Source: Bifidobacterium breve
GTDB lineage: Bacteria > Actinomycetota > Acidimicrobiia > Acidimicrobiales > Acidimicrobilacustridaceae
Assembly: GCA_945862505.1 (NCBI GenBank)
Contig: CAMAYJ010000009.1
Coordinates: 1 to 44,642, forward strand
Length of the DNA: 44,642 bases
Direction of reading: 5' to 3'
Both the position numbers and the translations under genes were made by a program. Positions 26,053-34,410 of the stretch are shown piece after piece. Position 1 is the stretch's first letter. Each line of letters starts with the position of its first letter. The notes below the pieces were generated by a model. The model did not search any database and was not told the origin of the DNA. It saw nothing but the letters and a program-made list of their open reading frames with translations.

Positions 26053-27284
26053 CAAAGTCCCTTTTCGGCGACGAAGCCGTCGATGCATTCGCCGATGTAA
26101 TTGCAGTCGTCGTCAGAGAGCGAATGATTGTTGGGAACGATGAGACCCCATTCCATGACGCGGTCTGCGTTGGGCAGTCCGTCGGCAGGCACTCGGAATT
26201 CTTGGCCACGAAGCATCGGCTGACGGGTGATGTTGCCGGTCCAGACCATGCGGGTGTCGACGCCATGCGACTCCATCCACTGCTGGAGTTCAGCGCGACG
26301 GATTCCTGAGTCGGGCTGAATGATGAACGGGAACATGTGCCATCCGGTTTCGATTCCTTCAGTGAGCTGGGGAAGTACGAACAAGTGCGGGTACTTCGCA
26401 AGATGTGAACTCGTGATTGCGAAACTGCGCTGACGACGAGCAAGGTTCTCGTCCAGCTTGTCCAACTGAACAAGTCCAAATGCAGCCGAGAGTTCTGAAG
26501 GTTCGAAGTTCCAACCATTTTCATCGAAGATGAAAATGTTGTCGTATTCGAGCCCGTCATCGAGGGCGCTAAAGAAGCGGTTTTCCTTACCCTTGAGCGA
26601 GCCAAAAAGTTGAATTTCAGAGCGACGGCCCCAACGACGGAATAACAACGCTCGGTCAGCGAGTTCATCGTTGTCGAAACACACCATGCCGCCGGTTCCC
26701 GCTGCGGTGATGATGTGAGAGAGGGCGAAACTAGTGAGCGAAATATCGGCGCGAGTGCCCGTTGCCGTTCCGCGCAATGTTTGACCGAGAGCGTCACATG
26801 AGTCTTCGATCACTAAAAGGTTGTGTCGGTCGGCGATTTCGCGAATGACATCCCAGTCGGGGCAGTTGCCGATGAGGTTGGGGGCAAGGATGGCGCGCGT
26901 CTTCGCTGAAATCATCTCTTCGATGCGATTGACGTCGATCTGAAACGTGTCAGGGGTGACATCGACAAAGACCGGTACTGCGCCCTTGCGGATGACGGGT
27001 GCGACGTCGGTGGAGAAGGTCACCGCACTCGTGACGATTTCATCTCCAGGTTGAAGGTCAATGGCTTCGTAAGCGAGGTACAACGCAGAACTTCCGGAGT
27101 TGCACATGACGCCGCGCTTCTTTTCGAAGAGGTCGGCAATACGACGTTCCATGGCTTTGACGTTCTTCCCGATACGCATCGACGTCGGGCCACCGCGTAG
27201 AACTTCGACGACCGCTTCGATCTCTCGTTCGTCGTGTACTGATCCGGCGTAATCGATGCGGCGTTCGCTGTTGATACGGCTCAT
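26052..27284 (-). CDS. DegT/DnrJ/EryC1/StrS-fold PLP enzyme with His in place of catalytic Lys
   Basis: A 410-residue fold-type I PLP protein. It shows MCNSGSSALYLAYEA, the PLP-ring Asp in IEDSCDALG (about 159-167), and TSFALSHIITAAGTGG around residue 190. Sugar aminotransferases have Lys at that position; here it is His190. The same change is known in the dehydrases RfbH/DdhC and ColD, and DSCDALG and the following RRWGRRSE also recall RfbH. It may therefore be a PMP-dependent dehydratase rather than an aminotransferase. It is cotranscribed with MarR (4-bp overlap) and an SDR. Confidence 0.88.
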   Translation of the reverse strand: MSRINSERRIDYAGSVHDEREIEAVVEVLRGGPTSMRIGKNVKAMERRIADLFEKKRGVMCNSGSSALYLAYEAIDLQPGDEIVTSAVTFSTDVAPVIRKGAVPVFVDVTPDTFQIDVNRIEEMISAKTRAILAPNLIGNCPDWDVIREIADRHNLLVIEDSCDALGQTLRGTATGTRADISLTSFALSHIITAAGTGGMVCFDNDELADRALLFRRWGRRSEIQLFGSLKGKENRFFSALDDGLEYDNIFIFDENGWNFEPSELSAAFGLVQLDKLDENLARRQRSFAITSSHLAKYPHLFVLPQLTEGIETGWHMFPFIIQPDSGIRRAELQQWMESHGVDTRMVWTGNITRQPMLRGQEFRVPADGLPNADRVMEWGLIVPNNHSLSDDDCNYIGECIDGFVAEKGL

Positions 27285-27766
27285 GGTTGCTCCTTGGTGG
27301 TGAGAGTGTCAGTTCGTATTGGTGTTGATCGAAGATCGGCGACCAGTTGGTCAACGAGTCGTACGAGTTCGGTGCAGTCGTGCTGAGACCAATCGCCGAG
27401 TACGTCAGTCATCTGTTCGACACGCAGGCCAACGATGCGGTCATGCGCGCGGCGTCCTTTGGCGGTCAGTCGGGCAACAGCGAGACGAGCATCGTCTGGG
27501 TCAGTAACGCGTTCAACAAGTTCGGCGTCTTCTAGAACGCGAACCTGTCGGTTCGCAGCAGCGGGGTCCATTGAGCAACGACGTGCGAGTTGTCCCATCG
27601 GCATCTCACCTGAATCGGCGAGAGAGCGCAGGATTGCGTACCCGGCGCGAGTCACCTCGACACCGATGGTGGCTGTCTGACGGTGGTGGACTGCCCGGTT
27701 CACCGTGAGCCGAAAGAGTCGTTCCAGCGATCGTTCAGCATCAGCGACAGATGGCGGGGTGGGCAC
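27281..27766 (-). CDS. MarR-family transcriptional regulator
   Basis: A 161-residue MarR protein with a winged helix at about 40-105: MGQLARRCSMDPAAANRQVRVLEDAELVERVTDPDDAR. The GTG start at 27766 is 7 nt after a TACGGT -10 box, so the mRNA is probably leaderless. The stop overlaps the aminotransferase-fold gene (ATGA). It is divergent from an MFS exporter, a classical arrangement for a regulator controlling both directions. Confidence 0.92.
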   Translation of the reverse strand: MPTPPSVADAERSLERLFRLTVNRAVHHRQTATIGVEVTRAGYAILRSLADSGEMPMGQLARRCSMDPAAANRQVRVLEDAELVERVTDPDDARLAVARLTAKGRRAHDRIVGLRVEQMTDVLGDWSQHDCTELVRLVDQLVADLRSTPIRTDTLTTKEQP

Positions 27767-27773
27767 GAGTGCG

Positions 27774-27802
27774 ACCGTATGACAGGTAGTGGACTATGTC
27801 AA
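27774..27802 (-). promoter_or_regulatory. marR promoter and possible operator
   Basis: On the minus strand TTGACA (27797-27802) is followed after exactly 17 bp by TACGGT (27774-27779). The start codon at 27766 lies at the expected transcription start. Inverted TGACA...TGTCA half-sites at 27780-27784 and 27797-27801 overlap the promoter and could bind the regulator. Confidence 0.72.
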
Positions 27803-27862
27803 TGTTTCTGCACATCGCGACCTTGGCGCCGAGGATCGGTGATTGTGGACCAAACTGCGCTC

Positions 27863-29425
27863 ATGACCGACGTAACCCCCACGAATCAACCCGCGCGTGC
27901 AGGGCTCGTACTTAGCTCGCTGATTTTGGTAGCCACCGTTGCGAACCTGAACCTTTCTGTTGCAAATGTTGCCCTGCCAGATATCGGACGCCACTTCGAT
28001 GCCTCGCAAACCGGCCTCAATCTGGTGGCGGTTGCCTATTCACTCGGGCTTGCGGCATCAGTCCTCTGGCTCGGAGCCGTGGGCGATCGTCATGGTCGCA
28101 AGATGATGCTGCTTGTGGGCACCGGGCTCGCTGTTCCCGCATCGATCTTGGCCGCGTGGGCACCAAGTCTCGAGGTTCTGATTTGTGCCCGAATCTTGGG
28201 CGGTCTCGCCGCGGGCATGGCATTCCCCACGACGTTGTCAATGATTGCGGCATTGTGGAGTGGCCCGGCTCGAACGAAATCGATTGCACTCTGGTCGGCA
28301 CTAGGCGGTGCGATGGCCGCGCTTGGTCCGCTGGCTGCAGGTGCGGTGCTTATGTATTTTTGGTGGGGCTCGGTCTTTCTCATCACGCTCCCTCTTGCTG
28401 CAGTTGCCTTTTTCGGTGCCTGGAAATTTGTTCCATCACATGTGCATGAGTCGACCGAACCCGTAGACAACCTCGGCGGCATTCTTTCCGTTGTCATGGT
28501 GGGTGCTGTGGTGCTGGCAATAAGCTTTGCTCCGGAACCAGGGATGATGACGCAGGCGTTGATCTTCGCCATCGTCGGCGTAGCGGCGATCGGCGCTTTC
28601 GTTCTTCGTCAGCGACGGGTGCAAGTTCCCCTTTACGACTTGCACTATGCGAGTCGTAGACCATTTTGGGTCGCAGCAATTGCGGGAATTTTGGTCTTTG
28701 GCTCTCTCATGGGGGCCATGTTCGTTGGGCAGCAATATCTGCAGAATGTCCTTGGATATTCGACATGGACCGCGGGACTAAGCGCGTTGCCCGCAGCTTT
28801 TGTGATGGTGCTGTTGGCACCGCATTCAGCAAGGCTCATCGAAAAATATGGTTCACGCGTAACGCTGATGCTTGGTTACGTCTGTTGCATGTTGGGATTC
28901 GGCGTCATGCTGTTTCTTTGGAACGAGCGTTCATCGTTTGCCATGGTCAGCTTGGGCTACATGTTCCTGGGAGCGGGCGTTGCATTAGCCGGAACCCCTG
29001 CTTCGCGTGCGCTTACCAGCGCGGTGCCAGTGCGAAAAGCCGGTATGGCTTCAGCAACGGCGGATCTACAGCGTGATCTCGGTGGAGCGATCATGCAATC
29101 GATTTTCGGCGCACTCTTGACAGCCGGTTATGTGAAGTCTTTCGATTCGCAGATTGAGTCCACGCCTCAGACGGCGACTATCTCTGACCAAGTCGTGGGT
29201 CAGCTGACTCGGTCATTTTCCAGTGCAGAAAACGTGGCATCGTCGTATCCGCAATATGCATCGCAGATAACGAACGCAGCCCGAGAATCATTCCTTGATG
29301 GCCAACACTGGGCGTTTGCATCTGGGGCGTTCGCCATGGCGCTCGGAATGGCATTGGTCTGGTTCGCCTACCCCAAAAAAGACCAGGAAGTTTCCTTGTT
29401 TGCGGAGTATCAATCCACAGACTGA
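27863..29425 (+). CDS. MFS drug/metabolite exporter, DHA2-like 14-TM family
   Basis: A 520-residue membrane transporter with about 14 hydrophobic helices. It shows LNLSVANVALPDIGRHF in TM1, the loop motif LGAVGDRHGRKMMLLVG after TM2, and RILGGLAAGMAFPTTLSMI, all typical of EmrB/QacA-type proton antiporters. ATG 27863 is the conservative start; in-frame GTGs at 27839 and 27845 follow a GAGG at 27831 and are real alternatives. It is divergent from the MarR gene and likely under its control. The substrate is unknown. Confidence 0.9.
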   Translation: MTDVTPTNQPARAGLVLSSLILVATVANLNLSVANVALPDIGRHFDASQTGLNLVAVAYSLGLAASVLWLGAVGDRHGRKMMLLVGTGLAVPASILAAWAPSLEVLICARILGGLAAGMAFPTTLSMIAALWSGPARTKSIALWSALGGAMAALGPLAAGAVLMYFWWGSVFLITLPLAAVAFFGAWKFVPSHVHESTEPVDNLGGILSVVMVGAVVLAISFAPEPGMMTQALIFAIVGVAAIGAFVLRQRRVQVPLYDLHYASRRPFWVAAIAGILVFGSLMGAMFVGQQYLQNVLGYSTWTAGLSALPAAFVMVLLAPHSARLIEKYGSRVTLMLGYVCCMLGFGVMLFLWNERSSFAMVSLGYMFLGAGVALAGTPASRALTSAVPVRKAGMASATADLQRDLGGAIMQSIFGALLTAGYVKSFDSQIESTPQTATISDQVVGQLTRSFSSAENVASSYPQYASQITNAARESFLDGQHWAFASGAFAMALGMALVWFAYPKKDQEVSLFAEYQSTD

Positions 29426-29476
29426 GTCTGTTCGCGATCTCTGATCATCAATGATGAGGTTGCCCTGACGCGAAGA

Positions 29477-29504
29477 AGCCGCCGACCAATTCAGGTCGAC
29501 GGCT
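29477..29504. terminator. hairpin between convergent MFS and P450 genes
   Basis: An 11-bp stem with one mismatch (29477-29487 with 29494-29504) closes an AATTCA loop in the gap between convergent stops. There is no strong T tract, so its termination strength is uncertain. Confidence 0.5.
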
Positions 29505-29533
29505 CCAGTTCGTAACTCTCGAAGTGACAGTAC

Positions 29534-30838
29534 TTACGCGGTGGCCAGCGGTGCCGGGTTACGGCGTGCGCCTGCGGTGAAGTTCACCGGCATGTGCTTG
29601 ATGCCACCAATGAAGTTTGAACGAAGGATGTCGACGTTGCCCGCAAGGGACATATCGGGAATCCGTTCAAGGATCTCTTTGAAGATCAACTTCAGTTCCA
29701 TGCGGGCAAGGTTTGCGCCCAAGCAGAAGTGCTGGCCGCCGCCACCGAACGCGATGTGTTCGTTGGGGAAGCGGTCGATGTTGAACTGATAGGGATCGTC
29801 GAAGACTTCTTCGTCACGGTCGGCAGAAATGTGCCACATGACGACTTTGTCGCCCTTCTTGATTTCCTTGTCACCGATGACCGTGTCATCCATTGCGGTG
29901 CGACGGAAGTGGTACACCGGCGTCGCCCAACGAAGGATTTCTTCGATGGCGTTGTCGATCTTTCCGTCCATGTCGCCAGCGAGGGCGGCGTACTGATCAG
30001 GGTTCTGCATAAGTGCCCACATGCCCCACGAGGTGGTGTTGCGGGTGGTCTCGTTGCCGGCGACGGTCAGTAGCACCATGAACATGTCGAACTCGAGTTC
30101 GCTCATCTTGTCGCCCTCGATCTCGGAATTGATCAACTTCGTGATGATGTCTTCACGAGGGTCGTTTGCGCGCTCCTTACCGAGTTGGTTGACATAGGAG
30201 TAGAGCTCGACCATGGCCGAAGCGTTGTCCTCGGTGGCGTACTCGGGATCGTCGAGGCCGATCATGCGGTTCGACCAGTCGAACAGCATCATGCGGTCTT
30301 CCTGCGGGACTCCCATGATTTCGGCGATGGCCTGGAGGGGGAGTTCCGATGCCAGATCAACAACAAAGTCACACGAACCGCGTTCGATGATGTTGTCAAC
30401 GATAAGGATGGCTCGATGCTCGAGGTACTTCTCAAGCATTCCGATCATGCGTGGTGTGAATCCCTTGTTGACCAGCAACCGATAGCGCGTGTGCTTTGGG
30501 GGATCCATGTACAGCATCATGAGTCCGCGCGGGTCGTTGCCGCCGGCGCCACCAGCCAGCTCATCCGGGGTCAGGATGGAGATGCCACCGGCTTCGGAGG
30601 AAAATAAAGCGGTGTCACGATTCACCGTGAGAAGGTCCTTGTGCTTCACAACGTTCCAGAAGCCGTTAGCGCCCGGATACTCGTGCCAGCTCACCGGATC
30701 TTCGGCGCGAAGTCGGTCGAACATTTCGTAGTGCTCGAGTCGCTGGAAGCGGTCGAGGTCGAGGAGGTCGATTCCCTCGAGTGTCATGCGGATCCCCTTG
30801 ATCGGTGCTGAGACAGCGGAAGACGTGTCAGTGGTCAC
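29534..30838 (-). CDS. cytochrome P450
   Basis: A 434-residue soluble bacterial P450. The heme-binding loop FGGGGQHFCLGANLAR gives ligand Cys372. The I-helix oxygen-activation motif reads AGNETTR and the K-helix ExxR reads EILR. DPPKHTRYRLLVNKGFTP near 110 resembles the CYP125/142-type actinobacterial P450s that oxidise steroid and terpenoid side chains, but the substrate cannot be fixed. GTG is the start. The DMT-type gene ends 53 bp upstream on the same strand. No ferredoxin gene is adjacent. Confidence 0.93.
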   Translation of the reverse strand: MTTDTSSAVSAPIKGIRMTLEGIDLLDLDRFQRLEHYEMFDRLRAEDPVSWHEYPGANGFWNVVKHKDLLTVNRDTALFSSEAGGISILTPDELAGGAGGNDPRGLMMLYMDPPKHTRYRLLVNKGFTPRMIGMLEKYLEHRAILIVDNIIERGSCDFVVDLASELPLQAIAEIMGVPQEDRMMLFDWSNRMIGLDDPEYATEDNASAMVELYSYVNQLGKERANDPREDIITKLINSEIEGDKMSELEFDMFMVLLTVAGNETTRNTTSWGMWALMQNPDQYAALAGDMDGKIDNAIEEILRWATPVYHFRRTAMDDTVIGDKEIKKGDKVVMWHISADRDEEVFDDPYQFNIDRFPNEHIAFGGGGQHFCLGANLARMELKLIFKEILERIPDMSLAGNVDILRSNFIGGIKHMPVNFTAGARRNPAPLATA

Positions 30839-30891
30839 GGAACACTAATAGAGACGGGGAGTGGGTCCACCTTCGGGTCGGGAGAACCGCC

Positions 30892-31821
30892 CTAATTGGC
30901 CTGAACTTTGGGGTCGGCGGTCTCCCCTGATCCGGCAGCCACGAGGGGAGAGGCGGCCAACACCACGATTCCGGCGAGGACAAGACCGATGCCGGCGAGG
31001 GCGCCGAGGAGATCGCCGAGACTGTGGTGGAACCGTTCGTCGAAGATAACGATGCCGACAGCACCGGCGACGAGGGGATTGCCGCCGACGAATGGGGCGA
31101 GGGCGGCGGCGAGGCTTCCCTGACGGAAGGCCACCTGCTGCAACGCGAGCGCACTGAGTTCGCAAAGTCCAAGGAACGCAAGGACAGGGAGCAGCGAAAG
31201 CAATCGGTTGTGGTTGGCCAGGTTGGTGTCAATCACTTTGAGCATCACTGCGGCTGAGCCCAGCGCTACCGCTGCGGAGGAACCAAAAAGTGCAGCACGC
31301 ACATTTGGGGCGGTGGCTCGACGAGCGAGAACGATCAGCGTCGCCATGACGGCGAAGAAGACGAACGTTCCGATGACAGCGGTGCGGAGTGGAATGTCGT
31401 AGTTGCCATCTTGGGGATCGGCGAAAAGCAGGAACGCAACTAGCCCGACGATGGTTGCAAGCGCTCCGAGCCAATCGCGCAGTGAGACGCGAGCGTTGCT
31501 TACGACCACGCCCAGTCCAAGAGCGAACAGCAGTGAGGTCACCATGATCGACTCAACTTCGATGAGTGAACCATGACTCAGGGCGACGGCATGGAAGAGG
31601 CCCGACAGGCCCGCAAATGCGGCGCCGAGTAACCAGATCGGTGTGCGAACGAGTTGGAGGAGGAGTCGAACGACGTTCGGTGGGGCCGGATGGACTGATA
31701 GGGCGCCACGACTTTGAAACACCGCGGCCGCCGCACCCGCGAGGGCGGCCAAAAGCGCAAGGAGCAAAGCGGTCGTGGACACAGACGAAGCGTAGGAGAC
31801 CTTCAGCGTCACGACGATCAC
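30892..31821 (-). CDS. EamA/DMT-type membrane transporter
   Basis: A 309-residue integral membrane protein with about ten helices in two EamA-like halves (LLLALLAALAGAAAAVFQ near the N-terminus; IVIFDERFHHSLGDLLGALAGIGLVLAGI near the C-terminus). Family members export metabolites or amino acids. GTG at 31821 leaves only 25 bp to the divergent gene, so an internal GTG at 31782 is a plausible start. The substrate is unknown. Confidence 0.85.
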   Translation of the reverse strand: MIVVTLKVSYASSVSTTALLLALLAALAGAAAAVFQSRGALSVHPAPPNVVRLLLQLVRTPIWLLGAAFAGLSGLFHAVALSHGSLIEVESIMVTSLLFALGLGVVVSNARVSLRDWLGALATIVGLVAFLLFADPQDGNYDIPLRTAVIGTFVFFAVMATLIVLARRATAPNVRAALFGSSAAVALGSAAVMLKVIDTNLANHNRLLSLLPVLAFLGLCELSALALQQVAFRQGSLAAALAPFVGGNPLVAGAVGIVIFDERFHHSLGDLLGALAGIGLVLAGIVVLAASPLVAAGSGETADPKVQAN

Positions 31822-31846
31822 GCTCGTACTCTTCTACCCTTTATCG

Positions 31847-32323
31847 ATGGGCATCCTGATTCTTCCCCTCATGGTCGTGCTGGCTTGGGTTTTTGCTGCA
31901 TTCGGACTCACGCCGTATGGGAGTTCAGCAGGCGATGATTTTGCGGTAGAGGCGATGCGGTGGATGCTGTTTCTTCCCGCAGGCATTCAGTTCATCGTGA
32001 GTGGCTTCATGCACACGGTCTTCGCGAAGTCGACAGCGGAAGGCATCGGTTGGAAAACCAATGGCTTCCAGTACGAGTTGGGTTTTGCCTCATGGGGGCT
32101 CGGCATCGGTGGGATCTTGGCAGCATCGCGTGACTGGGACAGTTGGCTGATCATGACGGCGGTGGCCTCGATTTTTCTCGTGCTTGCTGGCGTACAGCAC
32201 GTCGTGCTCATGGTGCGCGAGAAGAACTTCAAGCCGGGTAATTCTCTCGTTTTGATCTATGACTTTGGACTTCCGGCGTCGTTGATTGGGTTGTTACTCG
32301 CAACGCATTCCTCGATGGCGTAA
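31847..32323 (+). CDS. small integral membrane protein (DUF6790-like)
   Basis: A 158-residue protein with four likely helices: LPLMVVLAWVFAAFGL, WMLFLPAGIQFIVSGFMH, ASWGLGIGGILAA and IYDFGLPASLIGLLLA. It resembles small proteins annotated DUF6790; the function is unknown. It is the last chromosomal gene before the left attachment repeat at 32453. Confidence 0.8.
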   Translation: MGILILPLMVVLAWVFAAFGLTPYGSSAGDDFAVEAMRWMLFLPAGIQFIVSGFMHTVFAKSTAEGIGWKTNGFQYELGFASWGLGIGGILAASRDWDSWLIMTAVASIFLVLAGVQHVVLMVREKNFKPGNSLVLIYDFGLPASLIGLLLATHSSMA

Positions 32324-32452
32324 GGAAACCGACGATTCATTGGTGACGTCGGCTGGTGGCGGAGGTCGATTCACCTGGTTGCAGGGCTCCGGCGACGACC
32401 GCACTCCAACACGCCGGATGCGGCGGTACTCGCCGATTCTCGAGTCGATCGC

Positions 32453-32466
32453 GTGGCACCCCCAAC
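32453..32466. repeat. left attachment repeat (attL core)
   Basis: GTGGCACCCCCAAC, identical to 38268-38281. It is flanked by chromosome on the left (GTCGATCGC) and the element on the right (CGCAGAAG). No tRNA can be drawn here, so this is the displaced copy of the tRNA-Glu 3' end. Confidence 0.85.
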
Positions 32467-32578
32467 CGCAGAAGATTGGAACCGACTGGGCGAGTGGCTA
32501 GCAGGCGTTGAGGACCTAAGGCTTGCCTTGGCCAGTAGCGGCCTAATCCCGATTCTGACGGGATGGAATCGGCCATGA
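32453..32578 (+). other. stranded 3' part of the recombinase gene (joined only in the circle)
   Basis: Reading from GTG 32453 in the phase that the right repeat has inside the recombinase gives 41 sense codons, starting VAPPTAEDWNRLGEWLAGVE and ending at TGA 32576-32578. When the repeats are recombined, codon 500 of the recombinase runs straight into this frame, making a 541-residue protein. The TGA overlaps ATG 32575 of the HTH gene as ATGA. The frame, the lack of stops and the overlap are seen; expression in the circular form is inferred. Confidence 0.8.
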
Positions 32579-33108
32579 GTAGGTCCCAAGGGAGAGTGAA
32601 CCAAGGGGAGGATGTCATTCTCTGGGACTACACAGCGCTACATCGGCTCACATCCGCACAGTCCTTGGCGGCATCGGCAATCGGAACGGGGACGTCGCAC
32701 CAAAAAGCCGCCGAGGTCGCAGGAGTTCATCGAGTGACCGTGACGAACTGGAGCAATCATCATCCAGAGTTCATCGCTGAAGTGAATCGGATCCGCTCGG
32801 ATATCGCTGACGAAGTTCGAGCGGATTGTGATCGCCTGACGCGTTCCGCCGTCGATCTTGTGGCTAAGAGGATCGCAGATGGGGATGTTCAGAGTGCTTT
32901 TAAGTGGCTGAAGATAAGTCCGCCTGAGACATTGTTGGCTAGGGGCGGCGGACCATTGCATTCTGTGGAGGTCGTCGATCGGATCAGGCGGCAACTCCCG
33001 GGACCTGTTGAATCCATCCTCGTTGCCAATGATGAGGTCGGACCGGGAGAGGCGGAGGCGCACTTGGTGCAACGCCTCGCGAAGTACGCGTGCTATCCCG
33101 ACTCTTAG
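32575..33108 (+). CDS. small helix-turn-helix protein, terminase-small-subunit-like
   Basis: A 177-residue protein. The segment RLTSAQSLAASAIGTGTSHQKAAEVAGVHRVTVTNWS, then HPEFIAEVNRIR, is the HTH plus 'DPEF..ELNRLR' pattern seen in phage terminase small subunits and in stand-alone DNA-binding proteins of mobile elements. There is no terminase large subunit nearby, so a packaging role is unlikely. ATG 32575 is chosen because it overlaps the end of the circular-form recombinase frame (ATGA). An upstream ATG at 32563 would add four residues. Confidence 0.75.
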   Translation: MSRSQGRVNQGEDVILWDYTALHRLTSAQSLAASAIGTGTSHQKAAEVAGVHRVTVTNWSNHHPEFIAEVNRIRSDIADEVRADCDRLTRSAVDLVAKRIADGDVQSAFKWLKISPPETLLARGGGPLHSVEVVDRIRRQLPGPVESILVANDEVGPGEAEAHLVQRLAKYACYPDS

Positions 33109-33123
33109 TGCCGGTTTGCCCAT

Positions 33124-34404
33124 GTGGTGTCTCAGTCCGTCTGTAACGTACTGAGCGTGAGTCCTACGAGTATTGACCTCTTTGCTGGCTGCGGCGGACT
33201 CTCGCTTGGTCTCGAGCAAGCAGGCTTTGAGACCGTATTTGTGAATGAACTCCATCCGAATGCGATGGACACCTTCTTGATGAACCGATTTGGTTCGCTA
33301 GTCGATGACTCCAAAAATCGGTGCTTTGACATCCATGATTTGACCCAAAACCCGGACGAGTTGGATGCACTGGCTCGCCGTATGCGTCAAGAACACGGGG
33401 ACATCACGCTGGTGTCAGGTGGTCCTCCTTGTCAGGGATACAGCGGAATCGGTCACAGGCGTTCATTCGATATCACTAAGGATGAGATTCCGAGCAACCA
33501 CCTTTATGGGGAGATGGCCAAGTTCGTGTCGGCTATCGGACCTAAGGCTTTCGTATTCGAAAACGTGAGGGGCCTGCTGACGTCTCGATGGACTCCGGCA
33601 GGGGATAAGGGTGAGATTTGGCGCGATGTCGTGCAGACATTTGAGCGCATCCGCGTTAAGCGGGGTCGCAAGGTTCTCGAATACCGCATTGGGAGCAAGT
33701 TGGTGTTCGCGAAGGAATACGGGGTCCCACAAAACCGACCTCGGGTCATCATGGTGGGTATCCGATCCGATATTGACCTGAACTTGGATCCCAACGGTGT
33801 CGCAGGTGGATTTCTCCCCATTCCTACGGGTGGAGCGCCAAATCTGATTGATCTATTGGGTGACCTTGTAGATCCAAAATGGATGCCCGGAGGTGCCACA
33901 ACGACATATCGCACCAATCCGAAGAACGCTGTTCAAGAGGCATTGCGGCAGACGAGAGAGGGCGAAGTTCTCGTGAAGGGTGATCTCCTTACAGAGCAGG
34001 AGTACTCGAATCATCGCCCTGAGGTCATCGAGAAGTTTCAGTACATGATCGATAACGGAGGCGAGATTCCGTTGCGTATGCAAACGAAGAAGTTCGCTCA
34101 AAGGGTCCTACCTGCGCGGTGGGCTGCTAACGGTCCATCAATCACCGCAACCTCCCTTCCTGACGATTTCGTCCATTTCTCCCAGCCTCGAACTCCTACG
34201 GTCCGCGAATGGGCGCGATTGCAGACGTTTCCTGACTGGTACGAGTTCGCAGGACGCAGAACTACGGGAGGCCGCCGTCGGGCGGGTGATCCGGGTACAG
34301 GCGACTGGTCGCGCGACGTGCCGAAATACACCCAGATTGGAAATGCTGTCCCTGTGGCCTTAGGCGAGGCGATTGGTACGCACCTTCTGGGCCTTCTTGA
34401 TTGA
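33124..34404 (+). CDS. DNA (cytosine-5-)-methyltransferase of a type II R-M system
   Basis: Transfers methyl from AdoMet to C5 of cytosine. The 426-residue protein has motif I DLFAGCGGLSLGLEQAGF (about 18-35), motif IV GGPPCQGYSG with catalytic Cys103, motif VI FVFENVRGL (about 143-151), motif VIII QNRPRVIMVGIR, and motifs IX/X RTPTVREWARLQTFP and QIGNAVPVALGEAIG. GTG 33124 is taken as start, but a GTG at 33157 also fits; no clear ribosome-binding site is visible. It converges on the endonuclease with 6 bp between stops and protects the host from it. Recognition is perhaps CCNGG-like, judged only from the partner's family. Confidence 0.95.
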   Translation: MVSQSVCNVLSVSPTSIDLFAGCGGLSLGLEQAGFETVFVNELHPNAMDTFLMNRFGSLVDDSKNRCFDIHDLTQNPDELDALARRMRQEHGDITLVSGGPPCQGYSGIGHRRSFDITKDEIPSNHLYGEMAKFVSAIGPKAFVFENVRGLLTSRWTPAGDKGEIWRDVVQTFERIRVKRGRKVLEYRIGSKLVFAKEYGVPQNRPRVIMVGIRSDIDLNLDPNGVAGGFLPIPTGGAPNLIDLLGDLVDPKWMPGGATTTYRTNPKNAVQEALRQTREGEVLVKGDLLTEQEYSNHRPEVIEKFQYMIDNGGEIPLRMQTKKFAQRVLPARWAANGPSITATSLPDDFVHFSQPRTPTVREWARLQTFPDWYEFAGRRTTGGRRRAGDPGTGDWSRDVPKYTQIGNAVPVALGEAIGTHLLGLLD

Positions 34405-34410
34405 TGGTTC

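Noticed and set aside
32575-33108. Prophage remnant, from the terminase-small-subunit-like protein
   Set aside because: There is no large terminase, portal, capsid, tail or lysis gene between the att repeats; similar HTH proteins occur outside phages.
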